Both the position numbers and the translations under genes were made by a program. From assembly GCF_022496765.1 (NCBI RefSeq), contig NZ_VANV01000026.1, positions 1-64,000 of the forward strand: DNA of 64,000 nt. The letters are read 5' to 3'. Origin of the DNA: Acidaminobacter sp. JC074. Its GTDB lineage: Bacteria > Bacillota > Clostridia > Peptostreptococcales > Acidaminobacteraceae. Every line of letters starts with the position of its first letter. Position 1 is the first letter of the stretch. Below the pieces are notes generated by a model. The model was not told the origin of the DNA, did not search any database, and saw only the letters and a list, made by a program, of their open reading frames with translations. Positions 33,488-41,148 of this stretch are shown here, in pieces.

Positions 33488-34432
33488 CTAATTTAACACT
33501 TGTGGATTCAGTGGCAAATACTTTTGCATATCGCCATTTGACTCTAGATCGATGATAAATTTCTTATCCGTTCTAGCCATTACTTTTTCCATCATTTCAA
33601 TGTATAAACGTCTTGCAGTGATATCTTTTGACTGCTCATATTTTTCAAGAATTTGCTCGAATGCTAAGACATCACCTTTTGCCTGAGCAACTTTAGTTTC
33701 CTTATAAGCTTTAGCTTGGTTGATTAAAACTGTTGCATCAGCGTTTGCCTTAGGGATTTTTTCATTGTAGTATTTCTGAGCATCTAGTTCTAATTGGTCT
33801 TTTTCGTTTCTTGCGATATTTACGCCGTCATAAGCTTCTTGAACTTCATCAGGTAGTAAAACGTCTGTTAACTTAACACTGTCAATTTTTACACCTAAGC
33901 CATATGTATTAAGCTTAGCTTGTAATTCTGGCAACACTTCCACAGCGATGTCATCCTTTTGAACAAGTGATACATCTAGTGGTTTGTTTTGCATATTTCT
34001 TCTAAGTACCGATTCAAATGCTAATCTGATTGTGCCTGTTGGATCATCACAATTAAATAAGTACGCTTCTGCATCTGTAATTCTATACTGTACAATTGCA
34101 CCAACATCTACCATATAACCACCTTTAGTTAAGATGATTCTTTCTTCATCTACATCTGTGTATGTAGCTGCTTGATTAGTATCTGCTCCAGTCGCAATTG
34201 TATAGCCGTATTGTATAGACTGTACTTCGTTTACGTTAATAGGTGTCATTTTATCAATAACAGGTATCTTGAAGTGAATACCAGGTTCTTCAACGATTTC
34301 AACAACTTCACCAAATCTTTGAATGACTGCCTGTTCTTCGACACCAAGAGTATAAAAGCCGTTCATTGCTATAAAGCCGGCTAAAGCGACTAAAACAACA
34401 ATAACAACGACATTTGCTATGGTTCTTTCCAT
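33488..34432 (-). CDS. hflK: HflK-like SPFH-domain membrane protein
   Basis: This 314-residue protein has an N-terminal transmembrane helix and the SPFH pattern: GVEEQAVIQRFGEVV, PGIHFKIPVID, and YRITDAEAYLFNCDDP, then a coiled-coil with NADATVLINQAKAYKET. It is the first gene of the hflKC pair and should form heteromeric membrane assemblies with HflC. AAGGAGGC precedes the ATG. A loose TTGCGA/TAAGAT promoter may be on the minus strand upstream, but that call is weak. Confidence 0.88.
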   Translation of the reverse strand: MERTIANVVVIVVLVALAGFIAMNGFYTLGVEEQAVIQRFGEVVEIVEEPGIHFKIPVIDKMTPINVNEVQSIQYGYTIATGADTNQAATYTDVDEERIILTKGGYMVDVGAIVQYRITDAEAYLFNCDDPTGTIRLAFESVLRRNMQNKPLDVSLVQKDDIAVEVLPELQAKLNTYGLGVKIDSVKLTDVLLPDEVQEAYDGVNIARNEKDQLELDAQKYYNEKIPKANADATVLINQAKAYKETKVAQAKGDVLAFEQILEKYEQSKDITARRLYIEMMEKVMARTDKKFIIDLESNGDMQKYLPLNPQVLN

Positions 34433-34571
34433 AATGCCTCCTTATGTTTTACGTTATCCCTGATTCTATCTTAATTTCTATCCAATAAAATCGCAACTAA
34501 ACCCTTATAACATTTATAGTCTTTTAATAAGTCCAAAATAAGTGTAAACTTATAATAAAGGAAGTGTTAAG

Positions 34572-35381
34572 ATGTCAAAAAAGAATTTCATCATAGATGT
34601 ATTAGATAGATTTAAAAATCACCATATAGAATCATTTGCCTCACAGATAGCCTTTTATATTATGCTGTCTATTTTTCCGTTTTTGATTCTACTTTTAATG
34701 TTTTTAACCAATGTTTCTGTTTCTTATTCAGAAGAAATGTCCATGATTTATAGGATGATTCCAGAAGCTGCATCTTCAGTGATACAAGACTATTTGCTTT
34801 ACTCTCAGCAGTTTTCTGATACTGTATTTTCTCCTATCTTAGTCGCTTCCATTTGGATGTCTTCTAATGCTGTTATTGCTCTTATGAAGGCTGTGAATGT
34901 GGCATATGATATTGAAGAAACACGTAACTATTTTGTAAGAAAATTGATTGCCATTATCTGTACCTTAATGATCATTGTCTTGATTATTGTTGCCCTGATC
35001 ATTTCCAATTTAGGGACTGAGTTTTTAGATTTCTTAAGAAGATACATTGAAATCCCTGAAGTAAATTTATCTCTGGTAAATTTCTTAAAATATGTTTTAT
35101 CCATTGGTGTATTTTCTTTCATTTTAGGTGCGCTTTACTTTATTGTTCCTAATAAAAAAGTGACCTTTAGAGAAGTTATTCCAGGAACCATTTTTTCCTT
35201 CTTTGGTCTGACTTTAATTTCTAGATTATTTGCATACTTTGTGTCTGAATTCAGCCAATATTCACTGGTGTACGGTTCTTTGGCCGCAGTCATTATCTTA
35301 ATGATTTGGTTATTTTTATGCGGCTTGATACTTATGATTGGCGGAGAGATTAATGCCATAAAAAATCAAGGTCTTAAATAA
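34572..35381 (+). CDS. YihY/BrkB-family membrane protein
   Basis: This 269-residue protein has about six transmembrane segments. It shows the YihY-type patterns ASQIAFYIMLSIFPFLILLL, ILVASIWMSSNAVIALMKAVN, FIVPNKKVTFREVIPGTIF and the last segment GGEINA. The family was once annotated as ribonuclease BN but is a membrane transporter-like or envelope protein of unclear function. A TATAAT box at 34551-34556 lies close to its start. Transcription toward the Leu T-box continues on the same strand. Confidence 0.85.
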   Translation: MSKKNFIIDVLDRFKNHHIESFASQIAFYIMLSIFPFLILLLMFLTNVSVSYSEEMSMIYRMIPEAASSVIQDYLLYSQQFSDTVFSPILVASIWMSSNAVIALMKAVNVAYDIEETRNYFVRKLIAIICTLMIIVLIIVALIISNLGTEFLDFLRRYIEIPEVNLSLVNFLKYVLSIGVFSFILGALYFIVPNKKVTFREVIPGTIFSFFGLTLISRLFAYFVSEFSQYSLVYGSLAAVIILMIWLFLCGLILMIGGEINAIKNQGLK

Positions 35382-35405
35382 TTTTCAGAAATTTTATAAA
35401 TATGC

Positions 35406-35434
35406 TTGACAATGATTATTTATACTGATATTAT
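35406..35434 (+). promoter_or_regulatory. Promoter of the leucine operon
   Basis: TTGACA (35406-35411) and TATTAT (35429-35434) are separated by 17 bases, a good sigma-A-type promoter just ahead of the T-box leader. Confidence 0.85.
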
Positions 35435-35449
35435 CGATTACAATATAAA

Positions 35450-35672
35450 AAAACGATGACGGAGAGCATAAGGACAAACACTTCAAGAGAGTCGATGGTT
35501 GGTGTGAATCGATAGGGTTTTAATTATTTCTCGCTCCTGAGTAGGATATCTGAAACTAAGTAGGATATGACGGTTGGTTGCGTTATAAACTTTTTAAGTG
35601 GTAAAGTAATTTACAATTAAGGTGGTACCGCGGGTTTAACTCGTCCTTTTATTAAGGACGGGTTTTTTTATT
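35450..35672 (+). promoter_or_regulatory. T-box leader with Leu (CTC) specifier
   Basis: The conserved T-box segment AAGGTGGTACCGCGG is at 35619-35633. A terminator stem (CGTCCTT with AAGGACG, 35642-35660, then a T-tract) follows. Stem I has the typical GGTTGG / GTGTGAA elements. The specifier is CTC at 35530-35532, just before CTGAG, which matches leucine. Uncharged tRNA-Leu would favour antitermination and expression of leuACDB. Confidence 0.92.
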
Positions 35673-35749
35673 TTTAAAATACCGGTTTAATTGGCTTTAT
35701 TATTTTTACTCTGTACTGTAAAAAAAATCTAAAAAAGGAGGTATATGGC

Positions 35750-37312
35750 ATGAAAAGAATTAAGATATTTGATACAACTTTGCGTGACGGTGAGCAATCG
35801 CCAGGATGTAGTATGAACATTGAAGAAAAAGTAGAGGTGGCTAAGCAGTTAGAGAAGCTTGGTGTGGATGTAATAGAAGCTGGATTTGCTATTGCCTCAG
35901 AAGGAGATTTTAAGGCAGTCAAAGCAATTGCAAATGAAATTAAGTCGTGTACGGTTGCCAGTCTTGCACGTGCAACAAAAGTAGATATCGATAGAGCTTA
36001 TGAAGCCGTTAAAGATGCTAAATATCCAAGAATACATACATTTATTGCAACATCAGATTTACATTTGGAGTACAAGTTAAAAAAGACAAAGGATGAGATT
36101 ATTGCCATAACAAAAGAAATGGTGTCTTATGCAAAATCACTTTGTGATGACATTGAGTTTTCTTGTGAAGATGCTACAAGATCAAGCCATTACTTTATGG
36201 TAAGTGTTATAGAAGCTGCAATTGAAAGTGGTGCAACAACCATCAATATTCCTGATACAGTCGGATATACAACACCTAATGAATATTACGACTTAATCAA
36301 ATTTATCAAGGAAAATACCAAAGGGATCGATGATGTCAGTATCTCTGTACATTGCCACAATGATTTAGGCATGGCTGTAGCCAATTCCATTGCAGCAGTA
36401 TCTGCTGGTGCTGATCAAGTTGAATGTACCATGAATGGTATTGGTGAAAGAGCCGGCAATGCTGCTTTAGAAGAAATTGTTATGGCTTTAAAAACTAGAA
36501 GTGATATCTATGAATATGAAACTGGCATCTGTACAGAGGAAATCGTAAGAACAAGTGAGCTTGTCAGTTATATCACTGGAGTAAAGGTTCAACCGAATAA
36601 GGCCATTGTAGGAGCGAATGCCTTTGCACATGAATCTGGTATTCATCAGCATGGTGTGATTAATAACCGATCTACATATGAAATTATGACACCTGAATCA
36701 GTTGGACTTAGAGAAAATAACCTCATTTTAGGTAAGCATTCAGGCAAACATGCTTTTAGAGACAAACTTCAAAAGTTAGGTTATGACTTAAATGAGATTG
36801 AGTTAAACAGAGCCTTTATAGAGTTTAAAGACTTATTAGACAAAAAGAAGAAAGTTTATGATACAGATATTGTAGCCATCGTTAGAAATGAAACCATTCC
36901 TTATGATGAAATTGTCAAACTACATGCTTTCAATATTCATTCATCCACAGAAACAGCAACATCTGCTTCTGTTAAACTTAAGATTGATGATGAAACTTAT
37001 GAAAATGTGGAAATGGGAGATGGTCCTGTAGATGCAGCATTTAAGGCCATTCAAAGAGTTATTGGTGTACAGATTCCTTTAAGCAAGTATCAAATCAATG
37101 CCATTACAGAAGGTAAAGATGCACAAGGTGAAACTGTTGTTAAAGCTGAATACGACGGCTTAGAGTTTACGGGACATGGTTTAAGTACAGATATCATTGA
37201 ATCCAGTATTGAGGCCTATATATCTGTTATCAATAAAATCATGAAGGATTCTGTTATATACAATGAGATGAAAGAAAGATTAGAACAAGTGAAAGTTCAA
37301 GGGGTGAGTTAA
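35750..37312 (+). CDS. leuA: 2-isopropylmalate synthase
   Basis: This 520-residue enzyme has FDTTLRDGEQSPGCSM at the N-terminus and HCHNDLGMAVANS in the catalytic TIM barrel. A C-terminal LeuA allosteric domain (about 390-515) with AFNIHSS and VGDGPVDAAFKAI-like elements is present, so leucine feedback inhibition is likely. It condenses acetyl-CoA and 2-oxoisovalerate. An AAGGAGGTA site precedes the ATG. The T-box leader controls it. Confidence 0.95.
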   Translation: MKRIKIFDTTLRDGEQSPGCSMNIEEKVEVAKQLEKLGVDVIEAGFAIASEGDFKAVKAIANEIKSCTVASLARATKVDIDRAYEAVKDAKYPRIHTFIATSDLHLEYKLKKTKDEIIAITKEMVSYAKSLCDDIEFSCEDATRSSHYFMVSVIEAAIESGATTINIPDTVGYTTPNEYYDLIKFIKENTKGIDDVSISVHCHNDLGMAVANSIAAVSAGADQVECTMNGIGERAGNAALEEIVMALKTRSDIYEYETGICTEEIVRTSELVSYITGVKVQPNKAIVGANAFAHESGIHQHGVINNRSTYEIMTPESVGLRENNLILGKHSGKHAFRDKLQKLGYDLNEIELNRAFIEFKDLLDKKKKVYDTDIVAIVRNETIPYDEIVKLHAFNIHSSTETATSASVKLKIDDETYENVEMGDGPVDAAFKAIQRVIGVQIPLSKYQINAITEGKDAQGETVVKAEYDGLEFTGHGLSTDIIESSIEAYISVINKIMKDSVIYNEMKERLEQVKVQGVS

Positions 37313-37314
37313 AT

Positions 37315-38571
37315 ATGGGCATGACGATGACGCAGAAGATAATGGCTGCTCATACAAATGAAGCAGTTAAGGTTGGCGAGTATATTTATTGTGATTTAGA
37401 CATGGTGTTAGGTAACGATATTACTGCACCAGTTGCTATAGAAGGCTTTAATGAGTTGAATAAGCCAATTTTTCATAAATCTAAGGTGGCACTGGTACCG
37501 GATCATTTTACACCCAATAAAGATATCAAGTCAGCTGAGCAGTGCAAGATTGTGAGAGACTTTGCTATTAAGCACGAAATAGAACATTATTTTGAAATAG
37601 GTCAAATGGGCATTGAACATGCTTTGTTACCTGAAAAAGGTCTGGTTAAAGCAGGCGATATGATCATTGGTGCTGATTCTCATACCTGTACCTTTGGTGC
37701 CTTAGGTGCCTTTTCTACTGGTGTAGGTTCTACAGACTTAGGCTGTGCCATGGCGACTGGTAAGTGCTGGTTTAGGGTACCTGATGCCATTAAGGTAGTT
37801 ATTACTGGCAAGAAACAAGGCCATGTCAGCGGTAAAGATGTCATTTTGTATTTAATAGGAAAGATTGGCGTTGATGGTGCCAGGTATAAGTCCTTAGAGT
37901 TTACAGGTCAAGGTATTGAAGACTTAACCATGGATGATCGATTTACCATTTCAAATATGGCCATTGAAGCAGGGGCTAAAAACGGTATATTCCCAGTCGA
38001 TGAAAAGACAAAGGCTTATATGGATGAAAAAGGTTTAAAGTATAGAGTTTATGAAGCAGATGAAGATGCAGACTATGTAGATGTTGTAAACATAAACTTA
38101 GATGAATTAACACCACAGATTGCCAAACCACATTTACCATCTAACACAGTGTCTGTGAAGGATATTGAAGAAATCCATGTGGATCAGGTTGTGATTGGCT
38201 CTTGTACAAATGGTAGGATCTCTGATATAAAAGCGGCTGCAGATGTATTAAGAGGCAATAAGATAAAAAAAGGCATGAGGTTGATTGTATTCCCAGCAAC
38301 ACAAAAGATTTACTTAGAAGCCATGGAAGCTGGCTATTTAAGAGATATCATCGAAGCAGGTGGTATTATATCTACACCAACTTGTGGACCGTGTTTAGGT
38401 GGTCATATGGGGATATTAGCAGCTGGAGAAAAATGTCTTGCAACTACCAATAGAAACTTTATTGGCCGTATGGGCCATAAGACGTCTGAAGTTTATCTAG
38501 CGAGTCCAGCAGTTGCTGCAGCGACAAGTATTGCAGGCTACATCACAATGCCAGGAGGTCAAAATGAGTAA
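37315..38571 (+). CDS. leuC: 3-isopropylmalate dehydratase large subunit
   Basis: This 418-residue protein is of the shorter LeuC type. It has the 4Fe-4S ligands in GSCTNGRISDI and the second pair in CGPCLGGHMGIL. HSHTCTFGALGAF-like sequence (SHTCTFGAL) gives the first Cys. With LeuD it isomerises isopropylmalate. The start is three bases after leuA, with a weak GGGGTGAG site. It overlaps leuD by eight bases. Confidence 0.95.
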   Translation: MGMTMTQKIMAAHTNEAVKVGEYIYCDLDMVLGNDITAPVAIEGFNELNKPIFHKSKVALVPDHFTPNKDIKSAEQCKIVRDFAIKHEIEHYFEIGQMGIEHALLPEKGLVKAGDMIIGADSHTCTFGALGAFSTGVGSTDLGCAMATGKCWFRVPDAIKVVITGKKQGHVSGKDVILYLIGKIGVDGARYKSLEFTGQGIEDLTMDDRFTISNMAIEAGAKNGIFPVDEKTKAYMDEKGLKYRVYEADEDADYVDVVNINLDELTPQIAKPHLPSNTVSVKDIEEIHVDQVVIGSCTNGRISDIKAAADVLRGNKIKKGMRLIVFPATQKIYLEAMEAGYLRDIIEAGGIISTPTCGPCLGGHMGILAAGEKCLATTNRNFIGRMGHKTSEVYLASPAVAAATSIAGYITMPGGQNE

Positions 38572-39049
38572 ACTACATATATATGGCGATCATATCGATA
38601 CGGATATCATTATTCCTGCACACTATCTTAATGTGCATGATCCTGAAGAGTTAAAGAAACATTGTATGGAAGGTGTAGATGAAGCGTTTGACCAGAGAGT
38701 ATCTATAGGCGATATCATGATTGCTGGCGAAAATTTTGGATGTGGTTCTTCTAGAGAACATGCACCAGTAGTTATTAAGGCGTCAGGCATATCATGTGTG
38801 ATAGCAAAATCCTTTGCAAGAATATTTTTTAGAAATGCCTTTAACATTGGTCTACCAGTGATTGAATCAAGTGAAATTGTTGATGAAGTATCTCCAGATG
38901 ATAAACTATCTATTGATTTTAAAAGTGGTAAGGTCATTAATGAAACAAAGAATAAATCTTACACCATTCCAAAGTTCCCTGATTTTATGATGGCACTTAT
39001 AGAAGCAGGTGGTGTGATTCCATATATTAAGGAGGCAGACAATGTATAA
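38564..39049 (+). CDS. leuD: 3-isopropylmalate dehydratase small subunit
   Basis: This 161-residue protein has GDHIDTDIIIPAHYL and GENFGCGSSREHAP, the standard LeuD motifs. The GGAGG site fixes the start at ATG 38564 inside leuC, shorter than the longest possible frame. It forms the LeuCD heterodimer. Its stop overlaps the leuB start. Confidence 0.95.
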   Translation: MSKLHIYGDHIDTDIIIPAHYLNVHDPEELKKHCMEGVDEAFDQRVSIGDIMIAGENFGCGSSREHAPVVIKASGISCVIAKSFARIFFRNAFNIGLPVIESSEIVDEVSPDDKLSIDFKSGKVINETKNKSYTIPKFPDFMMALIEAGGVIPYIKEADNV

Positions 39050-40082
39050 GATTGCCGTATTAAGGGGTGATGGTATTGGTCCAGAAATAGTGGATCAAAG
39101 TCTTAGAGTACTAAACTTTATAGAAGAAAAGTATCAATTGGATTTTGATATTAAGTATGCCCATTTTGGTGGTAAAGGGATAGATGAAGAAGGGCATCCC
39201 TTTCCAGAAAGCACAAAATCAATTGTTGATTGGTCAGATGCAGTTTTACTAGGGGCCGTTGGTGGACCTAAATGGGATCAAGCCAAAGACAGACCTGAAC
39301 AAGGTTTGCTGTCGCTTCGTAAACACTTAGGTGCTTACTGTAATCTAAGACCAATCATTACTTTTGAAGCTTTAAAGGATATGTCTCCTTTAAAACTAGA
39401 TCAGGGCAAGAACATTGATTTGTGCTTTGTAAGAGAGTTAACAGGTGGCATTTACTTTGGTAAAAAAGAGCGTATTGATGATTTGGCTTATGACCAGAAA
39501 CAATACGAAACTTATGAAGTCAAAAGGATTGCTAAAAAAGCTTTTGAGCTGAGTAAGAAAAGAGCAGGCAAGATCTGTTCTGTAGATAAGTCCAATGTAC
39601 TGATGTCATCTAAGTTATGGCGAGAAGAAGTAGAAAAGATGAATGAAACTTATCAAGTGGATCTTAATCATATGTATGTTGATAATGCAGCAATGCAGCT
39701 GATAATGAATCCCTATCAATTCGATGTTATCTTAACAGGTAACATGTTTGGAGATATTCTTTCAGATGAAGCTAGTGTACTGGCTGGTTCTATTGGTGTA
39801 TTACCTTCAGCTTCCATTGGCGATGAAAAAGGTTTATATGAACCTATTCATGGGTCTGCACCAGATATAGCTGGCCAGGATATAGCTAATCCAATTGGTA
39901 TGATTATGTCTCTTGCAATGATGTTCCAGAATTCATTTGAACGCACAGATATCTATGACTTCATTTATAAGAATGTCAACAAGACACTTGAAGATGGTTA
40001 TGGTACTGTTGATTTAAAGTTAGATAGGAAAGTTACAACCAGAGAATGGACAGACCAATTAATTAAGAATATGCAGAGTTAG
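39042..40082 (+). CDS. leuB: 3-isopropylmalate dehydrogenase
   Basis: This 346-residue protein has the isocitrate/isopropylmalate dehydrogenase pattern: the LLGAVGGPKWD loop, VDNAAMQLIMNP, FDVILTGNMFGDILSDEAS and EPIHGSAPDIAG. It oxidises and decarboxylates isopropylmalate with NAD. It is the last gene of leuACDB, overlapping leuD by eight bases, and a terminator hairpin starts at its stop codon. Confidence 0.95.
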   Translation: MYKIAVLRGDGIGPEIVDQSLRVLNFIEEKYQLDFDIKYAHFGGKGIDEEGHPFPESTKSIVDWSDAVLLGAVGGPKWDQAKDRPEQGLLSLRKHLGAYCNLRPIITFEALKDMSPLKLDQGKNIDLCFVRELTGGIYFGKKERIDDLAYDQKQYETYEVKRIAKKAFELSKKRAGKICSVDKSNVLMSSKLWREEVEKMNETYQVDLNHMYVDNAAMQLIMNPYQFDVILTGNMFGDILSDEASVLAGSIGVLPSASIGDEKGLYEPIHGSAPDIAGQDIANPIGMIMSLAMMFQNSFERTDIYDFIYKNVNKTLEDGYGTVDLKLDRKVTTREWTDQLIKNMQS

Positions 40083-40108
40083 CGTTGATGAAAATCAGCG
40101 CTTTTCTT
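40081..40108 (+). terminator. Terminator of the leucine operon
   Basis: AGCGTTGAT pairs with ATCAGCGCT (40081-40089 and 40094-40102), a 9-bp stem with one G-T pair and a GAAA loop. TTTCTT follows. Confidence 0.8.
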
Positions 40109-40177
40109 ATGACCAAAATCCGATAAAATCCAAATGACAGGTAAATGTTTCAATTCCTTCAAAAGTGCTGATTTCTA

Positions 40178-40206
40178 TTGACTGGCACTGTATGAATAGA
40201 TATAAT
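40178..40206 (+). promoter_or_regulatory. Promoter of the ABC/CARDB operon
   Basis: TTGACT (40178-40183) and TATAAT (40201-40206) are spaced by 17 bases, a strong promoter for the three downstream genes. It leaves a leader of about 160 bases before the first start codon. Confidence 0.8.
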
Positions 40207-40218
40207 ACAGTTGGTGTG

Positions 40219-40239
40219 TGTATTATGTGTACTAATACA
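40219..40239. promoter_or_regulatory. Operator-like inverted repeat downstream of the promoter
   Basis: TGTATTA (40219-40225) and TAATACA (40233-40239) are a perfect 7-bp inverted repeat with a 7-base spacer. It lies just downstream of the -10 box, where a bound repressor would block transcription. TAATACAGTT recurs at 40203-40212 and 40234-40243. The pattern resembles GntR/YtrA-type operators, but no regulator gene is adjacent. Confidence 0.55.
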
Positions 40240-40374
40240 GTTAAATATTATTCAGACTTAATACCGCCTTAAGAGTTTTTTAATATTTACCTTGGGTAAA
40301 TTTGTTAAAATTATTATGGGTTTATATGAAACTTTTTTCAGACGTTTCACGTCTTATTATATAAGGGTTTGGAG

Positions 40375-41148
40375 GTGAGGAAGATCAAAAAAGAAGTCGT
40401 TATTGAAGTTAAAGATTTAAGGAAAGTTTTTAGGCTTGGAAAAGAAAAGGTAGTTGCTATTAATAAAATGGATTTCGAGATTCATAAAGGAGAAATTTGT
40501 TGCATTTTGGGTACTTCTGGATCTGGTAAATCAACGCTCCTCAATATGATGGCAGGCTTAGAAAAGCCAACAAAAGGGTATGTAAAAATACTTGGCAAAG
40601 AAGTGACCAAGATGAATGAAAAGAAATTGGCTATATTTAGACAAAAATATATAGGTTTTATCTTTCAGTCATACAATCTAATGAACGCTTTAACAGCTAT
40701 AGAGAATGTAAGTTTACCGCTTGTTTTTAGAGGTGTTTCTAGAAATCGAAGAAAACAAGAGGCAAGCAAGCTTTTAAAAGCTGTTGGATTAGAGAGTCAT
40801 ATGAAACACAAGCCGACTCAGATGTCTGGTGGACAGCAGCAACGTGTTGGTATAGCAAGATCCTTTGTAGGTAATCCTAAAGTTATATTTGCAGATGAGC
40901 CAACAGGAAACTTGGATTCTAAAACTTCAGATGAAGTCTTACAATTAATGGAGAGAATTGTAAAGGAAAAGGAGCAAGTTTTAGTTATTGTTACACATGA
41001 CAGGTCTGTCACAAAATACGCGGATAAAATCATTCATGTACTGGATGGTAATATTCAAAGTGTTGAAATAGTTGAGAGAAAAGAAGAGATTAATAATGAG
41101 ATTAAAAAGGGAGAAGAGGAGATTAAGCATGAAGAAAAATCAGTTTAG
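40375..41148 (+). CDS. ABC transporter ATP-binding protein (LolD/MacB-like)
   Basis: This ATPase has 254-257 residues, with Walker A LGTSGSGKSTLLN, signature QMSGGQQQRVGIARS, Walker B VIFADEPTGNLD and H-loop VTHD. It resembles the LolD/MacB class that powers FtsX-like permeases. The start is unclear: GTG 40375 has AAGGG upstream, while GGAGGTGAGG at 40371-40380 would best serve an ATC codon at 40384. The C-terminus is a charged extension. It overlaps the next gene by about 20 bases and pairs with the permease at 43494. Confidence 0.88.
   Translation: MRKIKKEVVIEVKDLRKVFRLGKEKVVAINKMDFEIHKGEICCILGTSGSGKSTLLNMMAGLEKPTKGYVKILGKEVTKMNEKKLAIFRQKYIGFIFQSYNLMNALTAIENVSLPLVFRGVSRNRRKQEASKLLKAVGLESHMKHKPTQMSGGQQQRVGIARSFVGNPKVIFADEPTGNLDSKTSDEVLQLMERIVKEKEQVLVIVTHDRSVTKYADKIIHVLDGNIQSVEIVERKEEINNEIKKGEEEIKHEEKSV

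Noticed and set aside
38623..38937. 104-residue minus-strand reading frame within leuD
   Set aside because: Antisense to the GCGSSREH motif of LeuD, with no start signal.
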